A stretch of 64,000 nucleotides of DNA from Amycolatopsis thailandensis (GCF_002234405.1 NZ_NMQT01000043.1:46439-110438); one strand, 5' to 3'; shown: positions 54,094 through 61,753, numbered from the stretch's first letter. Notes: a model not told the origin generated them from the sequence alone. Numbers and translations: made by a program.

Positions 54094-54642
54094 GGAAGTA
54101 GAGAACCGCTCTACGAATCATTTCCGATGCGAACAGTCCATGACCGCTCGTCGGCATGAGGCGCGCGTTCGATAGCCGTCGTCGTGATCGGCCTCCACGG
54201 CAGACCCTGGAACACGTTCTCTCGGTGGATCAGCTGCCATTGGTGGTCCACCGACTGGCAACGTGGTGATCTCGCAACAGGTGGCAACGGCACCACATGG
54301 ATCTGCGCCTTCGCTACGGCCAAGGGTGGCGGTGCGGATCAAGGAAGGGTGGAGTGTGCTGGCCTAGCAAAGTCTGAGATCGAGTGCGGTCAGACCCCAC
54401 GAGCAAAAGCCTCCGTACCGAACCGGGTGCGGTCGGTTGTCGCCGAGAAACGTGGTCGCATCCGACCGACAAACCCACTCGCTGCGCTGCCGGCCGCACC
54501 AAAGTCCTCGCCTTGATGACCACGAGGACTCTGCGACCTCCATCACAATTGGGACGTTTCATTCGCGACACCCGGCGCCGAACACCAGTAGAGCCCTCTG
54601 CAGGCCAGCGCGCAGGTTCGCAGCGACACGAACCCGCTGAAC
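54094..54642. other. 550-base spacer after the caspase-WD40 gene
   Basis: No gene supported. Contains GTGCGGTC at 54384 and 54427 (complement of GACCGCAC in the direct repeats near 48,650) and an AGTCCTCG/CGAGGACT hairpin (54502-54528). Confidence 0.4.
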
Positions 54643-55428
54643 ATGTCGCGCGCTCACTTAAGCACCCCTGAACCGCAATGGATCGGCATCACAGACCGGC
54701 CGCTGATGGTGTCGCACAACAGGTTGCGCCGCATCAAGAACGCCTACAACCTGCCCATCGCTGACCGTGCAGCGTGGATTCTCGACTCCGGAGCTTATGA
54801 CGTCGTCACCCGCCACGGCGGCTTCCCCGATGACGCGCAGACCTACGTTCGCGCGGTCCGGACCTACGACATGCAGATCCGCAACCTTGCCTGGGCGTCC
54901 ACACAGGACTATCCCTGTGAACCCGAAGCGCTCGCGAAGACGGGACTGACCGTACCGGATCACCAGGTCCTTTCCGTCCAGTCCTACATGGACGTCACCG
55001 CCTGGTGGCAGCGACTCGCACCGAACCGCCCCTCTCCGTTCCGGCCGGTCGTGCAGGGCGACACCGTCGAGGCGTACCTGCGGTGCTGGGAAATGTTCGG
55101 TGAACAAGGCGTCGACCTCGCGGCAGCTGACCTCGTCGGAGTCGGATCCATCTGCAAGCTCGAGAAGACCGACCTGCCGAAGGTCGTCGACATCGTCGCC
55201 GCACTGCGCGAGCGCACGCAGACCCAGCTACACGGATTCGGCGTCCATGCTGACGCTGTCCCGCTCTTCGATCATGTCGACTCGATGAGCTGGAGCAAGG
55301 CTGCACGGGTCCGGCGCGCCAAACACCCGAACTGCACGGCGTGGCATCGCGTCTGCAACAGCTGCCTTATCTACGCGGAGGAGTGGCACGAACGAGTGTC
55401 GGAACGTCACACCACTCACGCCGCCTGA
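54643..55428 (+). CDS. TGT-fold protein (DpdA-like / DUF7221)
   Basis: 261 residues. WILDSGAYDVV, WASTQDYPCEP, FRPVVQGDTVEAYLRCWEMF, LVGVGSICKLE and TQLHGFGVHADAVPLFDHVDSMSWS match the queuine tRNA-ribosyltransferase superfamily branch that includes DpdA, which exchanges guanine for 7-deazaguanine in DNA. No preQ0 synthesis genes are visible nearby, so it would use a base made by the host, act on tRNA, or have another base-exchange role. The ribosome site is weak. It sits between the defence island and the tRNA array. Confidence 0.72.
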   Translation: MSRAHLSTPEPQWIGITDRPLMVSHNRLRRIKNAYNLPIADRAAWILDSGAYDVVTRHGGFPDDAQTYVRAVRTYDMQIRNLAWASTQDYPCEPEALAKTGLTVPDHQVLSVQSYMDVTAWWQRLAPNRPSPFRPVVQGDTVEAYLRCWEMFGEQGVDLAAADLVGVGSICKLEKTDLPKVVDIVAALRERTQTQLHGFGVHADAVPLFDHVDSMSWSKAARVRRAKHPNCTAWHRVCNSCLIYAEEWHERVSERHTTHAA

Positions 55429-55490
55429 CACACCACGCCCGGTCGCGGAACACAGAGCCGTCACGCCTGTGGCCGCGTCTGGCGCGACGC

Positions 55491-55615
55491 GGGGCCGGGC
55501 ACGCGCCAGCCTCGCGGCCCAATGCGGTGTCCCGCGCACACCACGATCAGGGCCTGCGGCGAGCGGCACAGGGGGACACCGCGCTGGGGCCGCGCAAGGA
55601 CGCGAACCCGGCCCC
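55491..55615. promoter_or_regulatory. Large palindromic module
   Basis: GGGGCCGGG (55491-55499 / 55607-55615) encloses nested pairing of 55513-55533 with 55573-55594 (CGCGGCCC and GCGGTGTCCC arms). Ends 80 bases before the next start. Confidence 0.6.
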
Positions 55616-55694
55616 CGCGCCGACGACAGATTCCGCTGTCGGGCGCACTCGACAGGTGCCGGGTCCCTGCCCGCCCACAGCCAAGGACACCGCA

Positions 55695-56471
55695 ATGACA
55701 CCTGACCTCATCGCCCATCCGCCAGCCATCCCGATTCAGCTCGGATACACCAGCGGCCCACAGAAGAAGGGCAGGCTGCAGCACAACAAGACCTTGCATC
55801 GCAGCTACCCCTCCAAAGATCTCGAACTGGCACGGATGCTGCACTGCACCACCTCCTTCGCCAAGACGGTCGACTCCATCGTCGCGCGTGTCGAGGTCAC
55901 CGCCAACGTCGACATCGTCACCGAACTCCTGCGCCTCAACATCGCACCCAGCAAGCTGTGCCGCCGCTGCTTCAACGCACCACCCTGGTCGATCGCCCAG
56001 GCCTACCGAACCGCACTCGCGGTCTCCAACCGGTCCTCACAGCCACTGGACCTGACCCTCACACGCGACCAGGCCGCCGTCATCGCCTACCTTGTCGCCT
56101 CCACCAAACAACGGCAGGCAGTGATCCCCGAGAACGCGGGGCCGGCAGGAGACCCCGTCACGACGGTCACCCTTTCCGCGGCCGCACACGCCGTTGTCTC
56201 CGGATTTCTGGCCCCCGACGATGCCGAGGACCCCGAGAACGGCATCAACCAGGACGGCATCCTCGCCAGCGACCACACCTGGGATGAACTCCGCCGCCGC
56301 TTCCCGCTGAGCGCCTACCACGCCTGGGCGACCGCGTATCCCGGCGCGAACCCCACTGAACAAGCCCTCGTCGCGCCGCTACGCACAGCCTTCCCGATTT
56401 CAGCCTTCTGGGGCTACGTCGCCGCGGGCAGCACCGACGACCCGAACTACGAACCCGGAGCCGGGTACTGA
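55695..56471 (+). CDS. Hypothetical protein, single-gene unit
   Basis: 258 residues. MTPDLIAHPPAIPIQLGYTSG start after AAGGACACC. A Cys pair LCRRCF near residue 95 and helical C-half (WDELRRRFPLSAYHAWATAYPG). No family recognised. Followed by a hairpin. Confidence 0.65.
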   Translation: MTPDLIAHPPAIPIQLGYTSGPQKKGRLQHNKTLHRSYPSKDLELARMLHCTTSFAKTVDSIVARVEVTANVDIVTELLRLNIAPSKLCRRCFNAPPWSIAQAYRTALAVSNRSSQPLDLTLTRDQAAVIAYLVASTKQRQAVIPENAGPAGDPVTTVTLSAAAHAVVSGFLAPDDAEDPENGINQDGILASDHTWDELRRRFPLSAYHAWATAYPGANPTEQALVAPLRTAFPISAFWGYVAAGSTDDPNYEPGAGY

Positions 56472-56476
56472 CACCA

Positions 56477-56523
56477 GCCGGGTCGTCCTGACACCTAACG
56501 TGGCGAAGCCAGGACGACCCGGC
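56477..56523 (+). terminator. Hairpin after the hypothetical gene
   Basis: Perfect 14-bp stem GCCGGGTCGTCCTG (56477-56490 / 56510-56523), 6 bases after the stop. Confidence 0.65.
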
Positions 56524-56581
56524 TCCCGGGTGACAACAGCACCGCGAACTCTGAAATCGCCCAACCTTGTGCGAAATACGA

Positions 56582-56612
56582 TTGACGGCAAAGGGGAAGA
56601 TCAGCGAAGATA
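56582..56612 (+). promoter_or_regulatory. Promoter of the tRNA array leader
   Basis: TTGACG (56582) and GAAGAT (56606) at 18 bases, before a small gene and the tRNA array. Confidence 0.45.
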
Positions 56613-56642
56613 CTCACACAGGAACCAATTAAGGGAGTTGTC

Positions 56643-56783
56643 GTGAGGAACGAGTGGGAGCAAGGGACGCTGCGCCGGTATCCGGTCGTCGCGATCGTCG
56701 CCCTGTCCTCGTTGCGCGATTGCCTCAAACCGGCCTCCTCGCAGGAAAAGCGCCTGCTGAGCAAGCTGAGCTCCCTACTGTGA
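56643..56783 (+). CDS. Small protein at the head of the tRNA array
   Basis: 46 residues from GTG (VRNEWEQGTLRRYPVVAIVA...LLSKLSSLL). AAGGGAG is 4 bases upstream. Followed within 25 bases by a terminator. Could be a leader peptide or a small functional protein. Confidence 0.45.
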   Translation: MRNEWEQGTLRRYPVVAIVALSSLRDCLKPASSQEKRLLSKLSSLL

Positions 56784-56806
56784 CGTGTACCGCGTGACAC
56801 CAGGGA

Positions 56807-56840
56807 GCCGCCCATCGGGAAACCGATCCGGGCGGCTTTC
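56807..56840 (+). terminator. Rho-independent terminator before the tRNAs
   Basis: GCCGCCC-ATCGG-GAAA-CCGAT-CC-GGGCGGC followed by TTTC: a long stem with a GAAA loop and T run. Confidence 0.75.
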
Positions 56841-56873
56841 TCTATTTCGTACACCCTGAATCCCTTAATTCTT

Positions 56874-56941
56874 GCCGGCGAGCTTGGGTAGCGCTGCGGT
56901 CTCCAAAACCGTTTGCCGGGGGCTCGACTCCCTCCGCCGGT
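56874..56941 (+). tRNA. tRNA-Trp(CCA)
   Basis: Acceptor GCCGGCG pairs with CGCCGGT (first pair G-U). Anticodon loop CTCCAAA (CCA). Short D loop; T loop CTCGACT lacks the usual first T. 68 bases, slightly reduced. Confidence 0.75.
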
Positions 56942-57090
56942 GCGTAACACCGCCCATTTGCGGTGGCGTGGCTCATTGATATCTACACAGCGGAGCAGAC
57001 ATTTCCCATGCTCAACTTTCACCCCGCCTGCCGCGGGGTGAAAGTTGAGCAACGGGGTCCGGCCGTCCTCGACAGCGGCCGGACCCTCCG

Positions 57091-57173
57091 GGTGGAGACG
57101 GGGCTGCGGAGCCCCAGCTGGCTGTAAACCGGACGTCCTTGCGGCGCAGTGGGTTCGACTCCCACCTCCACCA
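57091..57173 (+). tRNA. tRNA-Tyr(GTA)
   Basis: Acceptor GGTGGAG/CTCCACC, loop CTGTAAA (anticodon GTA), long variable arm as expected for bacterial Tyr tRNA. Confidence 0.85.
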
Positions 57174-57177
57174 CCTC

Positions 57178-57253
57178 GCCCCTATAGCTCAGCGGAACGA
57201 AGAGCAGCGGCCTTCTAAGCCGACGGTCGCAGGTTCGAATCCTGCTGGGGGCA
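57178..57253 (+). tRNA. tRNA-Arg(TCT)
   Basis: Acceptor GCCCCTA/TGGGGGC, loop CTTCTAA (anticodon TCT), intact T arm. Starts 4 bases after the previous gene. Confidence 0.85.
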
Positions 57254-57330
57254 CGCTCGTCATCCGGCCACAAGGCCGACGGCGACATGCGGTCGTAATG
57301 GACTCCCGCCAACCGCTCCTATTTGTCTGC

Positions 57331-57402
57331 GGCGCGCTGGTCTAATGGCAGGACACCGGACTTTCACTCCGGCTGGTACGGGTTCGAGTCCCGTGCGCGC
57401 TA
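57331..57402 (+). tRNA. tRNA-Glu(TTC)
   Basis: Acceptor GGCGCGC/GCGCGCT, loop CTTTCAC (anticodon TTC). An encoded CCA follows the discriminator (57403-57405). Confidence 0.85.
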
Positions 57403-57443
57403 CCAGACGAGCACTCGGTCAGTGCGCCGTTGTTCGTCATCAT

Positions 57444-57519
57444 GTCCCTGTAGCTCAGCCGGACCCAGAGCGCCGCACTACGGATGCGGATGTCCCAGGT
57501 TCGAATCCTGGTAGGGGCA
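57444..57519 (+). tRNA. tRNA-Arg(ACG)
   Basis: Acceptor GTCCCTG/TAGGGGC, stem CCGCA/TGCGG around loop CTACGGA (anticodon ACG). Confidence 0.85.
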
Positions 57520-57578
57520 CTGGTCGGCGTCCTCACCGATGCCGACTGCGCAAGCTCACGTGGCCGAGCGGCTAAGGC

Positions 57579-57652
57579 ATCCTCTTAGCTCGATCGGCCC
57601 GAGCACCCGTTTCGTAAACGGGAGGACTGGGTTCGATTCCCAGGAGAGGCTC
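57579..57652 (+). tRNA. tRNA-Thr(CGT)-like, irregular
   Basis: D arm GCTC...GAGC, anticodon stem CCCGT/ACGGG with loop TTCGTAA (anticodon CGT) and T arm CTGGG/CCCAG are good; the acceptor (ATCCTCT with AGAGGCT) has one mismatch and one extra base next to the T stem. A partly decayed or unusual tRNA. An upstream GTGGCCGAGCGGCTAAGGC looks like a D arm of another, Ser/Leu-type, tRNA. Confidence 0.5.
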
Positions 57653-57686
57653 ACCCCCGGCGCCGTGATATGTCGCGGCGGCCGAC

Positions 57687-57759
57687 GCCCCTGTAGCCCA
57701 ACGGAAGAGGCAACGCGCTCAGGTCGCGTTCAGTCCAGGTTCGAATCCTGGCAGGGGCA
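57687..57759 (+). tRNA. tRNA-Leu(CAG) without long variable arm
   Basis: Acceptor GCCCCTG/CAGGGGC, loop CTCAGGT (anticodon CAG), encoded CCA (57760-57762). The variable loop is only about 5 bases although bacterial Leu tRNAs have a long arm. Confidence 0.75.
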
Positions 57760-57769
57760 CCACACACGA

Positions 57770-57841
57770 TCCCGGTTGGTGTAATCGGCAGCACAGCGGA
57801 CTTTGGATCCGCAGGCTCAGGTTCGATCCCTGGACCGGGAG
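57770..57841 (+). tRNA. tRNA-Gln(TTG)
   Basis: Acceptor TCCCGGT/ACCGGGA, loop CTTTGGA (anticodon TTG). Confidence 0.85.
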
Positions 57842-57939
57842 CAGGAACTCGCGGCGATGCCATTCAGCCAGGCTGGAACGGAGGGCATCGCGTTCTGTCC
57901 GCGACGCCGGCGGTTCGAGGCTTCGGCGGGCAATCCGCG

Positions 57940-58022
57940 GCCCCTGTGGCGGAACGGCAGACGCACGCGGCTCAAACCCGCGCGCCCGAGAGGGCATGCA
58001 GGTTCGACTCCTGCCAGGGGCA
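57940..58022 (+). tRNA. tRNA-Leu(CAA)
   Basis: Acceptor GCCCCTG/CAGGGGC, loop CTCAAAC (anticodon CAA), long variable arm (GCCCGAGAGGGC). Confidence 0.85.
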
Positions 58023-58033
58023 CACGAAAGCTT

Positions 58034-58125
58034 GGAGGGCTGGCCGAGCCGGGCAAGGCACCGGATTGCTAATCCGAGGTCCGGAACATCGCGTTCCGGC
58101 GCGCGTTCGAGTCGCGCGCCCTCCG
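58034..58125 (+). tRNA. tRNA-Ser(GCT)
   Basis: Acceptor GGAGGGC/GCCCTCC, loop TTGCTAA (anticodon GCT), long variable arm. Confidence 0.85.
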
Positions 58126-58137
58126 CACAGCACCACC

Positions 58138-58204
58138 GAGGTGACGATGGTTCGTCCGGCGCTCTGATGAAGCGCTTGGCTCAGGTTCGACTCCAGGCAC
58201 CTCG
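58138..58204 (+). tRNA. tRNA-Ile(GAT)-like, reduced
   Basis: Acceptor GAGGTG/CACCTC (six pairs), perfect anticodon stem GCGCT/AGCGC with loop CTGATGA (anticodon GAT), T stem with one mismatch, short D arm. 67 bases. Confidence 0.55.
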
Positions 58205-58241
58205 ACTACCACAGCAGCCCGGAGAGTCGTTGCTGTGAAGG

Positions 58242-58331
58242 GGAGGATTGGCCGAGTCTGGTAAGGCAGCCGTCTCGAAAACGGTGGTCGGCGTGATGAG
58301 CGCCGCGCGGGTTCAAATCCTGCATCCTCCG
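58242..58331 (+). tRNA. tRNA-Ser(CGA)
   Basis: Acceptor GGAGGAT/ATCCTCC, loop CTCGAAA (anticodon CGA), long variable arm. Confidence 0.85.
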
Positions 58332-58358
58332 CACCAGCACCCGCAACGCGGGTGCTGC

Positions 58359-58432
58359 AGGTCGCTAGCTCACCAGGCCAGAGCAGCCGACTCTTACTCG
58401 GCGGGTACGGGGTTCGAGTCCCCGGCGACCTA
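58359..58432 (+). tRNA. tRNA-Lys(CTT)
   Basis: Acceptor AGGTCGC/GCGACCT, loop CTCTTAC (anticodon CTT), good T arm. Confidence 0.85.
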
Positions 58433-58458
58433 CTCCACCAGCATCCTCCGATGCTGAA

Positions 58459-58532
58459 GGGCCGTTAGCTCAATCGGGCAGAGCAGCCGGCTTTTACCCG
58501 GCGGGTTCAGGGTTCGAGTCCCTGGCGGCCCA
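58459..58532 (+). tRNA. tRNA-Lys(TTT)
   Basis: Acceptor GGGCCGT/GCGGCCC, stem GCCGG/CCGGC, loop CTTTTAC (anticodon TTT). Confidence 0.85.
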
Positions 58533-58545
58533 CTCACACGATCAC

Positions 58546-58617
58546 GTCCTCGTGGTCCACCGGACACGACACCGGCGTCCGAAGCCGGAGAAGCGGGTTC
58601 GACTCCTGCCGAGGGCA
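58546..58617 (+). tRNA. tRNA-Arg(CCG)
   Basis: Acceptor GTCCTCG/CGAGGGC, perfect stem CCGGC/GCCGG, loop GTCCGAA (anticodon CCG). Confidence 0.78.
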
Positions 58618-58627
58618 CGCAGTGCAT

Positions 58628-58699
58628 TCCCCTGAGGTGTGACTGGCTGCACGGCCCGCTGTTACCGGGTTGGACCAGGTTCGAGCCCTGGCAGGGGAG
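58628..58699 (+). tRNA. tRNA-Asn(GTT)
   Basis: Acceptor TCCCCTG/CAGGGGA, stem CCCG/CGGG, loop CTGTTAC (anticodon GTT). D arm weak. Confidence 0.75.
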
Positions 58700-58846
58700 C
58701 CGACATCAGTCCTCCTGCCGTCGATGACCGGTAGGAGGCTGGTACTGCGCACCGGCCCGTCGCGCGGCTCTCCTCGCGGCGATCTGGGATGTGGACGCCG
58801 GACGGCAGCAGACCGGGGCCAGGCACGTCGACGATGAACCCGGCCC

Positions 58847-58907
58847 GGCCACCTGGGTGAGACACGCCCCTGCGGGGTCGCCTCCGGCGATCACACACCA
58901 GGTGGCC
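58847..58907. promoter_or_regulatory. Palindromic module at the end of the tRNA array
   Basis: GGCCACCTGG (58847-58856 / 58898-58907) encloses CCCCTGCGGGG and TCGCCTCCGGCGA. GTCCACACG follows at 58972, but no gene start follows, only the last tRNA-like gene. Confidence 0.65.
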
Positions 58908-59120
58908 GAGCCGGAACCCCCGCCGATCCGCGCAAGCGCGGACCTGACCCTCGGCCTGCTGGGCTGCGCCCGTCCACACGCCAGACCACCGACAAGGAAG
59001 GCCGGCGGAGACGGACCGGTGCGCGGTACCCCCCTCCCGCAACCCGGTTCGATCAACGAAGGCCGCGGTCTCGTGTGGATAGGGGCTGCCAGGCGTTGTC
59101 TGGCAGCCCCGCACTAGCTC

Positions 59121-59192
59121 GGCGCGTGCCGCGACGGTCGTGAGGCGGCCTGCAAACCGTCGTTCTACCGGGTTCGACTCCCGGACGGGCCT
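59121..59192 (+). tRNA. tRNA-Cys(GCA)-like
   Basis: Acceptor GGCGCGT/ACGGGCC has one mismatch; anticodon region CCTGCAAA (GCA) sits in an enlarged 8-base loop; T arm CCGGG/CCCGG perfect. Probably diverged or non-functional. Confidence 0.55.
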
Positions 59193-59250
59193 CGCCCCCG
59201 ATGTCTGCTCCGCTGTGGCAGCTGCCGTCCTTCCGCAACGACCATTCGGC

Positions 59251-59748
59251 TCACCCCAGCAGACCGAGAGTGCCTGCCCTCGCGTAGAGCCTCGTGATCA
59301 CTGGCGCCAGGAACTCGGCGCCCTCCTGGGCGCGACTGCTGCGCAGCTGTGCCAGGGCGTTGTCCAGTGCCGCATCGAAGCTCGCTCCCCGGTGCGGGGG
59401 AGACCGGTGGATCCGTTCCACGAAAGCCGCCAGATGGAGTGGATCGTTCAACCTGCGGTGCAGCATGCCCCACCTACTTGCGGCGTCGTCGGAGGAGACT
59501 GGAGACTCCAGCCAGCCGGCGAGGAACTCGCCGAGACGCCCGCAGCTCTGATCGTCCCAGAACGTCGTCAGATGACTAGTGCGGTAGGTGGCGGGCGTTT
59601 CAGCCGCTCCGGCGCCCGGTGTCAGGTAGTCGCCGAACCGGGGATGACCTTCGCGCTGGGCTGTGGCGAAGGCCTCGAGGTAGGTCTGTGCCTGGGCGCC
59701 CACGGACGCCATGAAGGCGTCGAATGACTGTCGATTCTCGGAATTCAT
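59251..59748 (-). CDS. Hypothetical helical protein
   Basis: 165 residues from ATG 59748 (GTGAGGAACG upstream). MNSENRQSFDAFMASVGAQAQTYLEAF and most of the rest is helical, no Cys, no known motif. It faces the tRNA array; the frame upstream of the ATG is an artefact. Confidence 0.6.
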   Translation of the reverse strand: MNSENRQSFDAFMASVGAQAQTYLEAFATAQREGHPRFGDYLTPGAGAAETPATYRTSHLTTFWDDQSCGRLGEFLAGWLESPVSSDDAASRWGMLHRRLNDPLHLAAFVERIHRSPPHRGASFDAALDNALAQLRSSRAQEGAEFLAPVITRLYARAGTLGLLG

Positions 59749-60022
59749 CTCGTTCCTCACGCGTACTGGTGGCGTCGAACCAACCCCGCCACCGCGGGGA
59801 ACGAGCGTTGACCACTCTACGACAGCCGGGACGCGTCGCGGGCACACCGTCCTCCCACCCGGCGTGAGGCGTCATCTCGGCCACGGCCGCGGGGCGTCAG
59901 GGGACGGATCCACTTGGGGATGTCGTCTCGTGGTGCGCGCGGCAGCCGAGCTGGAGCCGGCGGTCGGGCGGTGGCCCGGTCCCTGCTGCGGCGGTGCTGA
60001 GCCGGAGGACAAGCCGATGCCA

Positions 60023-60112
60023 GCGGAGCCACGGGTGGTGCTTCAAGGGCGCCTTCGGCGTCGCACGCGATGGGCCTCCGGCCCACCCTTTCCGCGCCAC
60101 CCGTGGCTCCGC
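60023..60112. promoter_or_regulatory. Palindromic leader module
   Basis: Perfect 16-bp outer stem (60023-60038 / 60097-60112) with inner CGCCTTCGGCG (60050) and GGGCCTCCGGCCC (60072). Start codon 45 bases after the stem, preceded by CAGGAG. Confidence 0.75.
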
Positions 60113-60157
60113 TCGGGCCACGCTCGTCCCCGAGCATCAACCCGAACAGGAGAACCC

Positions 60158-60556
60158 GTGTCGATCACCTGCGGAAACCGCGCCGGCCACAGCGATGGGC
60201 AACCCGCCATCCACGCCACGATCGATGCCGTCCGTGCCTGCTGCACCGCCGGACTTACCTGGGCCTGCGACTGGCTCCTGGCCCGCACCCATCCCGAAGA
60301 CGCTGAGACCTACACCGTGGAATGCGGCGGTTTGTCCTGGCACCTGGCCGATGGCCGCGGTACTACCTGCGAGTTCGGTCACTCCCACATCTACGCCGAA
60401 GTTCGCCACCGCGAACGCTGGGACTACGCCGACGACGACGAGGAGGCCCGCCGGCTCGCCCGCCAAGGCGTGATGCCCTTCACGATGGACGGGAAGCCGT
60501 TCGACCTCGACTCGGACGCTCTCCTGCCGGCTGCTGGGTTGGCCTCTGCCCTCTAG
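60158..60556 (+). CDS. Hypothetical protein, single-gene unit
   Basis: 132 residues from GTG 60158. Cys/His-containing (VRACCTAGLTWACDW, VECGGLSWH, CEFGHSHIYAEV), ending in an acidic region and helix. No family recognised. ACAGGAG precedes the start. Confidence 0.65.
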   Translation: MSITCGNRAGHSDGQPAIHATIDAVRACCTAGLTWACDWLLARTHPEDAETYTVECGGLSWHLADGRGTTCEFGHSHIYAEVRHRERWDYADDDEEARRLARQGVMPFTMDGKPFDLDSDALLPAAGLASAL

Positions 60557-60676
60557 ACGGGAGCGGCCACCACCCTCGCATCTCCTATTCCGCGCCGAGC
60601 GGGATTTACCAGGCAGGACACCCGTGGCACCCGCCCGCAGAAGCGCGGGACCCCTGAATTCTGAAAGGATCGGCTC

Positions 60677-61141
60677 ATGCCCTTGCAGTACGCGACCGGC
60701 GACGCGACCCGCCCTGGCACACCGGGTAACAAGGTGATCGGGCACGTCTGCAACGACCGCGGCGGATGGGGACGGGGCTTCGTCCTCGCGGTGTCACGAC
60801 GATGGCCGCAGCCCGAACACAGCTACCGCAAGTGGAGCCACACGCCCGGCTTCGCGCTCGGCGCGGTGCAGCTGGTGCAGGTCGAGACGGACACCTGGGT
60901 CGCGAACCTCGTCGCCCAGCACGGCTACCGCACCCGAGCGAACCCGGTTCCGCTGCGCTACGACGCTCTCGACACCTGCCTGGCCACTCTCGCCGACCAC
61001 GCCGTCGAACTCGACGCGACGGTGCACCTTCCGCGGATCGGGACCGGTCTTGCCGGCGGCAGCTGGGACCAGATCGCCGCACTTCTCGACCGACAGCTCA
61101 CCACTCGCGCGATCACCACCACCATCTACGACCTCCCGTAG
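60677..61141 (+). CDS. Macro-domain protein (ADP-ribose binding, Poa1p/ALC1-like)
   Basis: 154 residues. YATGDATRPG opens the fold; GHVCNDRGGWGRGFVLAVSRRWP and LVQVETDTWVANLVAQHG match the ADP-ribose pocket strands; HLPRIGTGLAGGSWDQIAALLDRQL is the phosphate loop. Such proteins bind or hydrolyse ADP-ribose adducts (ADP-ribose-1''-phosphate, or ADP-ribose on DNA or protein). On a mobile element it could counter ADP-ribosylation-based defence. AAAGGATCG precedes the ATG. Confidence 0.82.
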   Translation: MPLQYATGDATRPGTPGNKVIGHVCNDRGGWGRGFVLAVSRRWPQPEHSYRKWSHTPGFALGAVQLVQVETDTWVANLVAQHGYRTRANPVPLRYDALDTCLATLADHAVELDATVHLPRIGTGLAGGSWDQIAALLDRQLTTRAITTTIYDLP

Positions 61142-61334
61142 CCCCCGCCTGACCTTAGGTCGCGTGCTGGTCTCGTACCCGAGTTGATCGATCGATCGCA
61201 GCCCTTCGGCCTCCCGGCGCGGCTTACCTACTTCGCAGGTACCGCGGCCCCACCCCGCTCACTTCAGCGCAGAGGCGGAACGGGTGACACCAGCACAGAG
61301 GACGGGGATTCGCGGCAAGCGCCGCCAACCCGCG

Positions 61335-61394
61335 CCGTCCAGGTGAGACAGGCCTCGCTGCGCTCGGTCGCCTGCGGCGATCCCACCCGGACGG
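61335..61394. promoter_or_regulatory. Palindromic module, second class, copy 2
   Basis: CCGTCCAGGTG pairs with CACCCGGACGG (one mismatch); inside lie GCCTCGCTGCGCTCGGTCGC and a CGCCTGCGGCG hairpin. Confidence 0.65.
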
Positions 61395-61488
61395 CCGAGC
61401 GGGCGGCGCTTGCCCGCCCTGCGGTCCCCGCCCACCGTGCTCCGGCGCGCTCGTTCCATCTCCAGCGCGACCGAAGTGGACAGAGACA

Positions 61489-61653
61489 GTGAGCCACACG
61501 CACGTCGAGAAGTGTTATCAGCCGAGCCTGACCTGCACGTTGTCGTCGCACACGCACACCTCGCGGTGCGTACCCCAGGACTGCCCGAAGTACCGGCACA
61601 AGCACAAAAGCAACTGCTACACGGCCGTCCTGAAGTGCCGCAAAGGCGCGTAG
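61489..61653 (+). CDS. Cys/His-rich small protein
   Basis: 54 residues from GTG 61489 (VSHTHVEKCYQPSLTCT...). Seven Cys and seven His, in patterns like HTH...C...C, SSHTHTSRC, DCPKYRHKHKSNC; the spacing suggests one or two metal sites. The ribosome site is weak. No family recognised. Confidence 0.5.
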   Translation: MSHTHVEKCYQPSLTCTLSSHTHTSRCVPQDCPKYRHKHKSNCYTAVLKCRKGA

Positions 61654-61669
61654 CCACCAGCAGCGGTCC

Positions 61670-61713
61670 TGGCGGGAGGCCATGACGCCACATGACGTCA
61701 TGGCCTCCCGCCA
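61670..61713. promoter_or_regulatory. Perfect 18-bp palindrome before the HAD gene
   Basis: Arms 61670-61687 and 61696-61713, 8-base loop; ends 40 bases before the next start. Confidence 0.7.
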
Positions 61714-61753
61714 GCCACTTCGAGCTCATCACCTCACCAAACCGGAGAAACCC

